DNA of 64,000 nt, taken from assembly GCA_963693305.1 (NCBI GenBank), contig OY855908.1, forward strand, positions 868,001-932,000, in the 5' to 3' direction. Made by a program: the position numbers and the translations under genes. Position 1 is the stretch's first letter, and every line of letters starts with the position of its first letter. Of this stretch, positions 30,001 through 43,790 are shown one piece after another. Source of the DNA: Meandrina meandrites. Taxonomy: Eukaryota; Cnidaria; Anthozoa; Scleractinia; Meandrinidae. A model generated the notes under the pieces. That model made no database searches and had not been told where the DNA came from. It saw only the letters and a program-made list of their open reading frames with translations.

Positions 30001-30990
30001 TGTAGATATAGTCATTTTTGTGTACACTCATGTGCGTCTAGTCATTTTTGTGTACACTCATGTAGATATAGTCATTTTTGTGTACACTCATGTAGATATA
30101 GTCATTTTTGTGTACACTCATGTAGATATAGTCATTTTTGTGTACACTCATGTAGATATAGTCATTTTTGTGTACACTCATGTGCGTCTAGTCATTTTTG
30201 TGTACAATCATGTAGATAGAGTCATTTTTGTGTACAATCATGTGCGTCTACTCATTTTTGTGTACAATCATGTAGATATAGTCATTTTTGTGTGTACTCA
30301 TGTGCGTCTAGTAATTTTTCTGTACACTCATGTAGATATAGTCATTTTTGTGTACACTCATGTGCGTCTAGTCATTTTCGTGTACACTCATGTAGATATA
30401 GTCATTTTTGTGTACACTCATGTGCGTCTAGTCATTTTTGTGTACACTCATGTAGATATAGTCATTTTTGTGTACACTCATGTGCGTCTAGTCATTTTTG
30501 TGTACACTCATGTAGATATAGTCATTTTTGTGTACACTCATGTAGATATAGTCATTTTTGTGTACACTCATGTAGATATAGTCATTTTTGTGTACACTCA
30601 TGTAGATATAGTCATTTTTGTGTACACTCATGTGCGTCTAGTCATTTTTGTGTACAATCATGTAGATATAGTCATTTTTGTGTACAATCATGTGCGTCTA
30701 CTCATTTTTGTGTACAATCATGTAGATATAGTCATTTTTGTGTGTACTCATGTGCGTCTAGTAATTTTTCTGTACACTCATGTAGATATAGTCATTTTTG
30801 TGTACACTCATGTGCGTCTAGTCATTTTCGTGTACACTCATGTAGATATAGTCATTTTTGTGTACACTCATGTGCGTCTAGTCATTTTTGTGTACACTCA
30901 TGTAGATATAGTCATTTTTGTGTACACTCATGTGCGTCTAGTCATTTTTGTGTACACTCATGTAGATATAGTCATTTTTGTGTACACTCA
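30001..30990. repeat. Tandem 450-bp higher-order repeat (15 units)
   Basis: Unit order and rare variants repeat with a 450-bp period across this interval: three successive TACAATC units with a CTACTCAT, then TGTGTACTC, then GTAATTTTTCTG, then TTTTCGTG. For example, GTAATTTTTCTG occurs at 30,311 and 30,761. The copies are almost identical, suggesting a recent tandem duplication. Confidence 0.8.
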
Positions 30991-31869
30991 TGTGCGTCTA
31001 GTCATTTTTGTGTACACTCATGCAGATATAGTAATTTCTGTGTACACTCATAAGCGTCTAGTCATTTTTGTGTACACTCATGTAGATATAGTCATTTTTG
31101 TGTACACTCATGTGCGTCTAGTCATTTTTGTGTACACTCATGTAGATATAGTCATTTCTGTGTAAACTTGTGTAGATATAGTCATTTTTGGGTACACTCA
31201 TGTGCGTCTAGTCATTTTTGTGTACACTCATGTAGATATAGTCATTTTTGTGTACACTCATGTAGATATAGTCATTTTTGTGTACACTCATGTGCGTCTA
31301 GTCATTTTTGTCTACACTCATGTAGATATAGTCATTTTTGTGTACACTCATGTGCGTCTAGTCATTTTTGTGTACACTCATGTAAATATAGTCATTTTTG
31401 TGTATACTCATGTGCGTCTAGTCATTTTTCTGTACACTCATGTAGATATAGTCATTTTTGTGTACACTCATGTGCGTCTAGTCATTTTTGTGTACACTCA
31501 TGTGCGTCTAGTCATTTTTGTGAACACTCATGTAGATATAGTCATTTTTGTGTACACTCATGTGCGTCTAGTCATTTTTGTGTACACTCATGTAGATATA
31601 GTCATTTTTGTGTACACTAATGTAGATATAGTCATTTTTGTGTACACTCATGTGCGTCTAGTCATTTTTGTGTACACTCATGTAGATATAGTCATTTTTG
31701 TGTACACTCATGTAGATATAGTCATTTTTGTGTACACTCATGTAGATATAGTCATTTTTGTGTACACTGATGTGCGTCTAGTCATTTTTGTGTACAATCA
31801 TGTAGATATAGTCATTTTTGTGTACAATCATGTGCGTCTAGTCATTTTTGTGTACAATCATGTAGATAT

Positions 31870-33870
31870 AGTCATTTTTATGTGTACTCATGTGCGTCTA
31901 GTCATTTTTGTGTACACTCATGTAGATATAGTCATTTTTGTGTACACTCATGTGCGTCTAGTCATTTTTGTGTACACTCATGTAGATATAGTCATTTTTG
32001 TGTACACTCATGTGCGTCTAGTCATTTTTGTGTACACTCATGTAGATATAGTCATTTTTGTGTACACTCATGTGCGTCTAGTCATTTTTGTGTACACTCA
32101 AGTGCGTCTAGTCATTTTTGTGAACACTCATGTAGATATAGTCATTTTTGTGTACACTCATGTGCGTCTAGTCATTTTTGTGTACACTCATGTAGATATA
32201 GTCATTCTGGTGTACACTCATGTAGATATAGTCATTTTTGTGTACACTCATGTGCGTCTAGTCATTTTTGTGTACACTCATGTAGATATAGTCATTTTGT
32301 TGTACACTCATGTAGAAATAGTCATTTTTGTGTACACTCATGTAGATATAGTCATTTTTGTGTACACTCATGTGCGTCTAGTAATTTTTGTGTACACTCA
32401 TGTAGATATAGTCATTTTTGTGTACACTCATGTGCGTGTAGTCATTTTTGTATACACTAATATAGATATAGTCATTTTTGTGTACACTCATGTGCGTCTA
32501 GTCATTTTTGTGTACACTCATGTAGATATAGTCATTTTTGTGTACACTCATGTAGATATAGTCATTTTTGTGTACACTCATGTAGATAGTCATTTTTGTG
32601 TACACTCATGTAGATATAGTCATTTTTGTGTACACTCATGTGCGTCTAGTCATTTTTGTGTACACTCATGTAGATATAGTCATTTTTGTGTACACTCATG
32701 TGCGTCTAGTCATTTTTGTGTACACTCATGTAAATATAGTCATTTTTGTGTATACTCATGTGCGTCTAGTCATTTTTCTGTACACTCATGTAGATATAGT
32801 CGTTTTTGTGTACACTCATGTGCGTCTAGTCATTTTTGTGTACACTCATGTGCGTCTAGTCATTTTTGTGAACACTCATGTAGATATAGTCATTTTTGTG
32901 TACACTCATGTGCGTCTAGTCATTTTTGTGTACACTCATGTAGATATAGTCATTTTTGTGTACACTCATGTAGATATAGTCATTTTTGTGTACACTCATG
33001 TAGATATAGACATTTTTGTGTACAATCATGTAGATATAGTCATTTTTGTGTACACTCATGTGCATCTAGTCATTTTTGTGTTCACTCATGTAGATATAGT
33101 CATTTTTGTGTACACTCATGTAGATATAGTCATTTTTGTGTACACTCATGTAGATATAGTCATTTTTGTGTACACTCATGTGCGTCTAGTCATTTTTGTG
33201 TACAATCATGTAGATATAGTCATTTTTGTGTACAATCATGTGCGTCTAGTCATTTTTGTGTACAATCATTTAGATATAGTCATTTTTGTGTGTACTCATG
33301 TGCGTCTAGTCATTTTTGTGTACACTCATGTAGATATAGTCATTTTTGTGTACACTCATGTGCGTCTAGTCATTTTTGTGTACACTCATGTAGATATAGT
33401 CATTTTTGTGTACACTCATGTGCGTCTAGTCATTTTTGTGTACACTCATGTAGATATAGTCATTTTTGTGTACACTCATGTGCGTCTAGTCATTTTTGTG
33501 TACACTCATGTGCGTCTAGTCATTTTTGTGAACACTCATGTAGATATAGTCATTTTTGTGTACACTCATGTGCGTCTAGTCATTTTTGTGTACACTCATG
33601 TAGATATAGTCATTCTGGTGTACACTCATGTAGATATAGTCATTTTTGTGTACACTCATGTGCGTCTAGTCATTTTTGTGTACACTCATGTAGATATAGT
33701 CATTTTGTTGTACACTCATGTAGAAATAGTCATTTTTGTGTACACTCATGTAGATATAGTCATTTTTGTGTACACTCATGTGCGTCTAGTAATTTTTGTG
33801 TACACTCATGTAGATATAGTCATTTTTGTGTACACTCATGTGCGTCTAGTCATTTTTGTATACACTAATA
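31870..33870. repeat. Duplicated 0.6-kb block, copies 1,408 bp apart
   Basis: The variants CATTCTGG (32,203 and 33,611), CATTTTGTTG, TAGAAATAG, GTAATTTTTG and TTGTATACACTAATA recur in the same order. The shift of 1,408 bp is 47 units minus the 2-bp loss near 32,586 that lies between the copies. Confidence 0.8.
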
Positions 33871-33900
33871 TAGATATAGTCATTTTTGTGTACACTCATG

Positions 33901-35400
33901 TGCGTCTAGTCATTTTTGTGTACACTCATGTAGATATAGTCATTTTTGTGTACACTCATGTGCGTCTAGTCATTTTTGTGTACACTCATGTAGATATAGT
34001 CATTTTTGTGTACACTCATGTAGATATAGTCATTTTTGTGTACACTCATGTGCGTCTAGTCATTTTTGTGCACACTCATGTAGATATAGTCATTTTTGTG
34101 TACACTCATGTAGATATAGTCATTTTTGTGTACACTCATGTAGATATAGTCAATTATGTGTACACTCATGTGCGTCTAGTCATTTTTGTGTACACTCATG
34201 TAGATATAGTCATTTTTGTGTACACTCATGTGCGTCTAGTCATTTTTGTATACACTCATGTAGATATAGTCATTTTTGTCTACACTCATGTGCGTCTAGT
34301 CATTTTTGTCTACACTCATGTAGATATAGTCATTTTTGTGAACACTCATGTAGATATAGTCATTTTTGTGTACACTCATGTGCGTCTTGTCATTTTTGTG
34401 TACACTCATGTGCGTCTAGTCATTTTTGTGAACACTCATGTAGATATAGTCATTTTTGTGTACACTCATGTGCGTCTAGTCATTTTTGTGAACACTCATG
34501 TAGATATAGTCATTTTTGTGTACACTCATGTGCGTCTAGTCATTTTTGAGTACACTCATGTAGATATAGTCATTTTTGTGTACACTCATGTAGATATAGT
34601 CATTTTTGTGTACACTCATGTGCGTCTAGTCATTTTTGTGTACACTCATGTAGATATAGTCATTTTTGTGTACACTCATGTGCGTCTAGTCATTTTTGTG
34701 TACACTCATGTAGATATAGTCATTTTTGTGTACACTCATGTAGATATAGTCATTTTTGTGTACACTCATGTGCGTCTAGTCATTTTTGTGCACACTCATG
34801 TAGATATAGTCATTTTTGTGTACACTCATGTAGATATAGTCATTTTTGTGTACACTCATGTAGATATAGTCAATTATGTGTACACTCATGTGCGTCTAGT
34901 CATTTTTGTGTACACTCATGTAGATATAGTCATTTTTGTGTACACTCATGTGCGTCTAGTCATTTTTGTATACACTCATGTAGATATAGTCATTTTTGTC
35001 TACACTCATGTGCGTCTAGTCATTTTTGTCTACACTCATGTAGATATAGTCATTTTTGTGAACACTCATGTAGATATAGTCATTTTTGTGTACACTCATG
35101 TGCGTCTTGTCATTTTTGTGTACACTCATGTGCGTCTAGTCATTTTTGTGAACACTCATGTAGATATAGTCATTTTTGTGTACACTCATGTGCGTCTAGT
35201 CATTTTTGTGAACACTCATGTAGATATAGTCATTTTTGTGTACACTCATGTGCGTCTAGTCATTTTTGAGTACACTCATGCAGATATAGTCATTTTTGTG
35301 TACACTCATGTAGATATAGTCATTTTTGTGTACACTCATGTGCGTCTAGTCATTTTTGTGTACACTCATGTAGATATAGTCATTTTTGTGTACACTCATG
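33901..35400. repeat. Adjacent tandem 720-bp higher-order repeat (24 units)
   Basis: Positions 33,901-34,620 are followed directly by a second copy at 34,621-35,340, with 60 bp more of the same order. Landmarks in both copies are GTGCACAC, CAATTATGTG, TTTTTGTATAC, two TTTTTGTCTAC units, GCGTCTTGTC and TTTTTGAGTAC. Only one difference was noticed (TAGATA to CAGATA at 35,281). This is among the cleanest higher-order repeats in the window. Confidence 0.88.
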
Positions 35401-38400
35401 TAGATATAGTCATTTTTGTGTACACTCATGTAGATATAGTCATTTTTGTGTCCACTCATGTGCGTCTAGTCATTTTTGTGTACACTCATGTAGATATAGT
35501 CATTTTTGTGTACACTCATGTAGATATAGTCATTTTTGTGTACACTCATGTAGATATAGTCATTTTTGTGTACACTCATGTGCGTGTAGTCATTTTTGTG
35601 TACACTCATGTAGATATAGTCATTTTTGTGTGTACTCATGTGCGTCAAGTCATTTTTGTGTACACTCATGTAGATATAGTCATTTTTGTGTACACTCATG
35701 TAGATACAGTCATTTTTGTGTACACTCATGTGCGTCTAGTCGTTTTTGTGTGCACTCATGTGCGTCTAGTCATTTTTGTGTGCACTCATGTGCGTCTAGT
35801 CATTTTTGTGTGTAGTGATGTGCGTCTAGTCATTTTTGTGTACACTCATGTAGATATAGTCATTTTTGTGTACACTCATGTAGATATAGTCATTTTTCTA
35901 TACACTCATGTGCGTCTAGTCATTTTTGTGTACACTCATGTAGATATAGTAATTTTTGTGTACACTCATGTGCGTCTAGTCAATTTTGTGTACACTCATG
36001 TAGATATAGTCATTTTTGTGTACACTCATGTAGATATAGTCATTTTTGTGTACACTCATGTGCGTCTAGTCATTTTTGTGTACACTCATGTAGATATAGT
36101 CATTTTTGTGTACACTCATGTGCGTCTAGTCATTTTTGTGTACACTCATGTAGATATAGTCATTTTTGTGTACACTCATGTGCGTCTAGTCATTTTTGTG
36201 TACACTCATGTAGATATAGTCATTTTTGTGTACACTCATGTGCGTCTAGTCATTTTTGTGTACACTCATGTAGATATAGTCATTTTTGTGTACACTCATG
36301 TAGATATAGTCATTTTTGTGTACACTCATGTGCGTCTAGTCATTTTTGTGTACACTCATGTAGATATAGTCATTTTTGTGTACACTCATGTGCGTCTAGT
36401 CATTTTTGCATACACTCATGTAGATATAGTCATTTTTGTGTACACTCATGTGCGTCTAGTCATTTTTGTGTACACTCATGTAGATATAGTCATTTTTGTG
36501 TACACTCATGTGCGTCTAGTCATTTTTGTGTACACTCATGTAGATATAGTCATTTTTGTGTACACTCATGTAGATATAGTCATTTTTGTGTACACTCATG
36601 TAGATATAGTCATTTTTGTGTCCACTCATGTGCGTCTAGTGATTTTTGTGTACACTCATGTAGATATAGTCATTTTTGTGTACACTCATGTGCGTCTAGT
36701 CATTTTTGTGTATACTCATGTGCGTCTAGTCATTTTTGTGTACACTCATGTAGATATAGTCATTTTTGTGTACACTCATGTGCGTCTAGTCATTTTTGTG
36801 TACACTCATGTAGATATAGTCATTTTTGTGTACACTCATGTGCGTCTAGTCATTTTTGTGTACACTCATGTAGATATAGTCATTTTTGTGTACACTCATG
36901 TGCGTCTAGTCATTTTTGTGTACACTCATGTAGATATAGTCATTTTTGTGTACACTCATGTAGATATAGTCATTTTTGTGTACACTCATGTGCGTCTAGT
37001 CATTTTTTTACACTCATGTAGATATAGTCATTTTTGTGTACACTCATGTAGATATAGTCATTTTTGTGTACACTCATGTGCGTCTAGTCATTTTTGTGTA
37101 CACTCATGTAGATATAGTCATTTTTGTGTACACTCATGTACGTCTAGTCATTTTTGCATACACTCATGTAGATATAGTCATTTTTGTGTACACTCATGTG
37201 CGTCTAGTCATTTTTGTGTACACTCATGTAGATATAGTCATTTTTGTGTACACTCATGTGCGTCTAATCATTTTTGTGCACACTCATGTAGATATAGTTA
37301 TTTTTCTGTACACTCATGTAGATATAGTCATTTTTGTGTACACTCATGTGCGTCTAGTCATTTTTGTGTACACTCATGTAGATATAGTCATTTTTGTGTA
37401 CACTCATGTAGATATAGTCATTTTTGTGTACACTCATGTAGATATAGTCATTTTTGTGTACACTCATGTGCGTCTAGTCATTTTTGTATACAGTCATGTA
37501 GATATAGTCATTTTTGTGTACACTCACGTGCGTCTAGTCATTTTTCTGTACACTCATGTAGATATAGTCATTTTTGTGAACACTCATGTAGATATAGTCA
37601 TTTTTGTGTACACTCATGTGCGTCTTGTCATTTTTGTGTACACTCATGTGCGTCTAGTCATTTTTGTGAACACTCATGTAGATATAGTCATTTTTGTGTA
37701 AACTCATGTGCGTCTAGTCATTTTTGTGAACACTCATGTAGATATAGTCATTTTTGTGTACACTCATGTAGATATAGTCATTTTTCTGTACACTCATGTA
37801 GATATAGTCATTTTTGTGTACACTCATGTGCGTCTACTCATTTTTGTGTACACTCATGTAGATATAGTCATTTTTGTGTACACTCATGTAGATATAGTCA
37901 TTTTTGTGTACACTCATGTAGATATAGTCAATTTTGTGTACACTCATGTGCGTGTAGTCATTTTTGTGAACACTCATGTAGATAGTCATTTTTGTGTACA
38001 CTCATGTGCGTCTAGTCATTTTTGTGTACACTCATGTAGATATAGTTATTTTTGTGTACACTCATGTAGATATAGTCATTTTTGTGTACACTCATGTGCG
38101 TCTAGTCATTTTTGTGTACACTCATATAGATATAGTCATTTTTGTGTACACTCATGTAGATATAGTCATTTTTGTGTACACTCATGTAGATATAGTCATT
38201 TTTGTGTGTACTCATGTGCGTCAAGTCATTTTTGTGTACACTCATGTAGATATAGTCATTTTTGTGTGTACTCATGTGCGTCAAGTCATTTTTGTGTACA
38301 CTCATGTAGATATAGTCATTTTTGTGTACACTCATGTAGATATAGTCATTTTTGTGTACACTCATGTGCGTCTAGTCATTTTTCTGTGCACTCATGTGCG

Positions 38401-39570
38401 TCTAGTCATTTTTGTGTGCACTCATGTGCGTCTAGTCATTTTTGTGTGTACTCATGTGCGTCTAGTCAGTTTTGTGTACACTCATGTAGATATAGTCATT
38501 TTTGTGTACACTCATGTAGATATAGTCATTTTTCTGTACACTCATGTGCGTCTAGTCATTTTTGTGTACACTCATGTAGATATAGTCATTTTTGTGTACA
38601 CTCATGTGCGTCTAGTCAATTTTGTGTACACTCATGTAGATATAGTCATTTTTTTGTACACTCATGTGCGTCTAGTCATTTTTCTGTACACTCATGTAGA
38701 TATAGTCATTTTTGTGTACACTCATGTGCGTCTAGTCATTTTTGTGTATACTCATGTGCGTCTAGTCATTTTTGTGTACACTCATGTAGATATAGTCATT
38801 TTTGTGTACACTCATGTGCGTCTAGTCATTTTTGTGTACACTCATGTAGATATAGTCATTTTTGTGTACACTCATGTGCGTCTAGTCATTTTTGTGTACA
38901 CTCATGTAGATATAGTCATTTTTTTGTACACTCATGTGCGTCTAGTCATTTTTGTGTACACTCATGTAGATATAGTCATTTTTGTGTACACTCATGTAGA
39001 TATAGTCATTTTTGTGTACAATCATGTGCGTCTAGTCATTTTTGTGTACACTCATGTAGATATAGTCATTTTTGTGTACACTCACGTAGATATAGTCATT
39101 TTTGTGTACACTCATGTAGATATAGTCATTTTTGTGTACACTCATGTGCGTCTAGTCATTTTTGTGTACACTCATGTAGATATAGTCATTTTAGTGTGTA
39201 CTCATGTGCGTCAAGTCATTTTTGTGTACACTCATGTAGATATAGTCATTTTTGTGTACACTCATGTAGATATAGTCATTTTTGTGTACACTCATGTGCG
39301 TCTAGTCATTTTTGTGTGCACTCATGTGCGTCTAGTCATTTTTGTGTGCACTCATGTGCGTCTAGTCATTTTTGTGTGCACTCATGTGCGTCTAATCATT
39401 TTTGTGTACACTCATGTGCGTCTAGTCATTTTTGTGTACACTCATGTGCGTCTAGTCATTTTTGTGTACACTCATGTGCGTCTAGTCATTTTTGTGTACA
39501 CTCATGTAGATATAGTCATTTTTGTGTACACTCATGTGCGTCTAGTCATTTTTGTGTACACTCATGTGCG

Positions 39571-42500
39571 TCTAGTCATTTTTGTGTACAATCATGTGCG
39601 TCTAGTCATTTTTGTGTACACTCATGAGCGTCTGGTCATTTTTGTGTACACCCATGTAGATATAGTCATTTTTGTGTATACTCATGTGCGTCTAGTCATA
39701 TTTGTGTACACTCATGTAGATATAGTCATTTTTGTGTACACTCATGTGCGTCTAGTCATTTTTGTGTACACTCATGTAGATATAGTCATTTTTGTGTACA
39801 CTCATGTAGATATAGTCATTTTTGTGTACACTCATGTAGATATAGTCATTTTTGTGTACACTCATGTAGATATAGTCATTTTTGTGTACACTCATGTAGA
39901 TATAGTCATTTTTCTGTACACTCATGTGCGTCTAGTCATTTTTGTGTACACTCATGTAGATATAGTCATGTTTGTGTACACTCATGTAGATATAGTCATT
40001 TTTGTGTACACTCATGTGCGTCTAGTCATTTTTGTGTGCACTCATGTGCGTCTAGTCATTTTTGTGTGCACTCATGTGCGTCTAGTCATTTTTGTGTGTA
40101 CTCATGTGCGTCTAGTCATTTTTGTGTACACTCATGTAGATATAGTCATTTTTGTGTACACTCATGTAGATATAGTCATTTTTCTGTACACTCATGTGCG
40201 TCTAGTCATTTTTGTGTACACTCATGTAGATATAGTCATTTTTGTGTACACTCATGTGCGTCTAGTCAATTTTGTGTACACTCATGTAGATATAGTCATT
40301 TTTGTGTACACTCATGTAGATATAGTCATTTTTCTGTACACTCATGTGCGTCTAGTCATTTTTGTGTGCACTCATGTGCGTCTAGTCATTTTTGTGTGCA
40401 CTCATGTGCGTCTAGTCATTTTTGTGTACACTCATGTAGATATAGTCATTTTTGTGTACACTCATGTGCGTCTAGTCATTTTTGTGTATACTCATGTGCG
40501 TCTAGTCATTTTTGTGTACACTCATGTAGATATAGTCATTTTTGTGTACACTCATGTGCGTCTAGTCATTTTTGTGTACACTCATGTAGATATAGTCATT
40601 TTTGTGTACACTCATGTGCGTCTAGTCATTTTTGTGTACACTCATGTAGATATAGTCATTTTTTTTTACACTCATGTGCGTCTAGTCATTTTTGTGTACA
40701 CTCATGTAGATATAGTCATTTTTGTGTACACTCATGTAGATATAGTCATTTTTGTGTACACTCATGTGCGTCTAGTCATTTTTGTGTACACTCATGTAGA
40801 TATAGTCATTTTTGTGTACACTCACGTAGATATAGTCATTTTTGTGTAAACTCATGTAGATATAGTCATTTTTGTGTACACTCATGTGCGTCTAGTCATT
40901 TTTGTGTACACTCATGTAGATATAGTCATTTTTGTGTGTACTCATGTGCGTCAAGTCATTTTTGTGTACACTCATGTAGATATAGTCATTTTTGTGTACA
41001 CTCATGTAGATATAGTCATTTTTGTGTACACTCATGTGCGTCTAGTCATTTTTGTGTGCACTCATGTGCGTCTAGTCATTTTTGTGTGCACTCATGTGTG
41101 TCTAGTCATTTTTGTGTGCACTCATGTGCGTCTAGTCATTTTTGTGTACACTCATGTGCGTCTAGTCATTTTTGTGTACACTCATGTGCGTCTAGTCATT
41201 TTTGTGTACACTCATGTGCGTCTAGTCATTTTTGTGTACACTCATGTGCGTCTAGTCATTTTTGTGTACAATCATGTGCGTCTAGTCATTTTTGTGTACA
41301 CTCATGAGCGTCTGGTCATTTTTGTGTACACCCATGTAGATATAGTCATTTTTGTGTATACTCATGTGCGTCTAGTCATTTTTGTGTACACTCATGTAGA
41401 TATAGTCATTTTTGTGTACACTCATGTGCGTCTAGTCATTTTTGTGTACACTCATGTAGATATAGTCATTTTTGTGTACACTCATGTAGATATAGTCATT
41501 TTTGTGTACACTCATGTAGATATAGTCATTTTTGTGTACACTCATGTAGATATAGTCATTTTTGTGTACACTCATGTGCGTCTAGTCATTTTTGTGTACA
41601 CTCATGTAGATATAGTCATTTTTGTGTGTACTCATGTGCGTCAAGTCATTTTTGTGTACACTCATGTAGATATAGTCATGTTTGTGTACACTCATGTAGA
41701 TATAGTCATTTTTGTGTACACTCATGTGCGTCTAGTCATTTTTGTGTGCACTCATGTGCGTCTAGTCATTTTTGTGTGCACTCATGTGCGTCTAGTCATT
41801 TTTGTGTGTACTCATGTGCGTCTAGTCATTTTTGTGTACACTCATGTAGATATAGTCATTTTTGTGCACACTCATGTAGATATAGTCATTTTTCTGTACA
41901 CTCATGTGCGTCTAGTCATTTTTGTGTACACTCATGTAGATATAGTCATTTTTGTGTACACTCATGTGCGGCTAGTCAATTTTGTGTACACTCATGTAGA
42001 TATAGTCATTTTTGTGTACACTCATGTGCGTCTAGTCATTTTTGTGTACACTCATGTAGATATAGTCATTTTTGTGTACACTCATGTGCGTCTAGTCATT
42101 TTTGTGTATACTCATGTGCGTCTAGTCATTTTTGTGTACACTCATGTAGATATAGTCATTTTTGTGTACACTCATGTGCGTCTAGTCATTTTTGTGTACA
42201 CTCATGTAGATATAGTCATTTTTGTGTACACTCATGTGCGTCTAGTCATTTTTGTGTACACTCATGTAGATATAGTCATTTTTGTGTACACTCATGTGCG
42301 TCTAGTCATTTTTGTGTACACTCATGTAGATATAGTCATTTTTGTGCACACTCATGTAGATATAGTCATTTTTGTGTACACTCATGTGCGTCTAGTCATT
42401 TTTGTGTACACTCATGTAGATATAGTCATTTTTGTGTACACTCATGTAGATATAGTCATTTTTGTGTACACTCATGTAGATATAGTCATTTTTGTGTACA

Positions 42501-43300
42501 CTCATGTAGATATAGTCATTTTTGTGTACACTCATGTGCGTCTAGTCATTTTTGTGTACACTCATGTAGATATAGTCATTTTTGTGTACACTCATGTAGA
42601 TATAGTCATTTTGGTGTACACTCATGTGCGTCTAGTCATTTTTGTGTACACTCATGTAGATATAGTCATTTTTGTGTACACTCATGTAGATATAGTCATT
42701 TTTGTGTACACTCATGTAGATATAGTCATTTTTGTGTACACTCATGTGCGTCTAGTCATTTTTGTGTACACTCATGTAGATATAGTCATTTTTGTGTACA
42801 CTCATGTAGATATAGTCATTTTTGTGTACACTCAGGTAGATATAGTCATTTTTGTGTCCACTCATGTGCGTCTAGTTATTTTTGTGTACACTCATGTAGA
42901 TATAGTCATTTTTGTGTACACTCATGTGCGTCTAGTCATTTTTGTGTGCACTCATGTGCGTCTAGTCATTTTTGTGTGCACTCATGTGCGTCTAGTCATT
43001 TTTGTGTGCACTCATGTGCGTCTAGTCATTTTTGTGTACACTCATGTGCGTCTAGTCATTTTTGTGTACACTCATGTGCGTCTAGTCATTTTTGTGTACA
43101 CTCATGTGCGTCTAGTCATTTTTGTGTACACTCATGTAGATATAGTCATTTTTGTGTACACTCATGTGCGTCTAGTCATTTTTGTGTACACTCATGTGCG
43201 TCTAGTCATTTTTGTGTACAATCATGTGCGTCTAGTCATTTTTGTGTACACTCATGTGCGTCTGGTCATTTTTGTGTACACCCATGTAGATATAGTCATT
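39571..43300. repeat. Dispersed copies of a TACACCCATG landmark block, 1,680 and 1,950 bp apart
   Basis: A unit with TCTGGTCAT followed by ACACCCATG occurs at 39,631, 41,311 and 43,261, each time after a TACAATC unit. The spacings are 56 and 65 units. Positions 39,571-39,870 and 41,251-41,550 agree almost base for base. Runs of GTGTGCAC units precede each copy, at about 39,301, 41,041 and 42,931. Confidence 0.75.
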
Positions 43301-43470
43301 TTTGTGTATACTCATGTGCGTCTAGTCATTTTTGTGTACACTCATGTAGATATAGTCATTTTTGTGTACACTCATGTGCGTCTAGTCATTTTTGTGTACA
43401 CTCATGTGCGTCTAGTCATTTTTGTGTACACTCATGTGCGTCTAGTCATTTTTGTGTACACTCATGTAGA

Positions 43471-43770
43471 TATAGTCATTTTTGTGTGCACTCATGTGCA
43501 TCTGGTCATTTTTGTGTACACTCATGTGCGTCTAGTCATTTTTGTGTACACTCATGTAGATATAGTCATTTTTGTGTACACTCATGTGCGTCTAGTCATT
43601 TTTGTGTGCACTCATGTGCATCTGGTCATTTTTGTGTACACTCATGTAGATATAGTCATTTTTGTGTACACTCATGTAGATATAGTCATTTTTGTGTACA
43701 ATCATGTGCGTCTAGTCATTTTTGTGTGCACTCATGTGCGTCTGGTCATTTTTGTGTACACTCATGTGCG
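43471..43770. repeat. Short 120-bp (4-unit) higher-order repeat near the array edge
   Basis: A GTGTGCAC unit followed by a TCTGGTCAT unit recurs at 43,471, 43,591 and 43,711, giving a 120-bp period. It is the last regular structure before the array decays. Confidence 0.7.
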
Positions 43771-43790
43771 TCTAGTCATTTTTGTGTGCA

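Larger units (their letters stand above)
1..43790. repeat. Giant 30-bp minisatellite (satellite) array, about 1,460 units
   Basis: Seen directly: a head-to-tail 30-bp unit fills the whole stretch and runs off the left edge. Each unit begins T(C/A)TAGTCATTTTTG, has the 8-bp palindrome GTGTACAC at its centre and ends CTCATGT followed by GCG or AGA. Two main types exist: a C-type (GCG joined to TC; about 40% GC; one CpG) and an A-type (AGA joined to TA; about 30% GC; no CpG). They alternate irregularly. Recurrent minor variants include GAACAC, TGTGTACTC, TACAATC, GCATC with CACTTTTG, CTACTCAT and TCTTGT. Length changes are rare: 1-bp losses near 4,093, 4,693 and 6,282; extra TA near 16,141, 16,382, 16,683 and 28,266; short losses near 32,586, 37,009 and 37,984. 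No unrelated insertion was seen inside. Two plus-strand frames lack stops, giving long spurious ORFs. Function unknown; probably non-coding satellite DNA. Confidence 0.97.

Noticed and set aside
35466..38365. Minus-strand ORFs reading MSVHKNDYIY repeats
   Set aside because: They appear only where A-type units, or variants such as TCAAGTC, remove the stop that C-type units carry on this strand. They are a by-product of the repeat.
1..43790. CRISPR-like array with regular repeats
   Set aside because: There are no unique spacers, the units abut directly, and the locus is in an animal genome.
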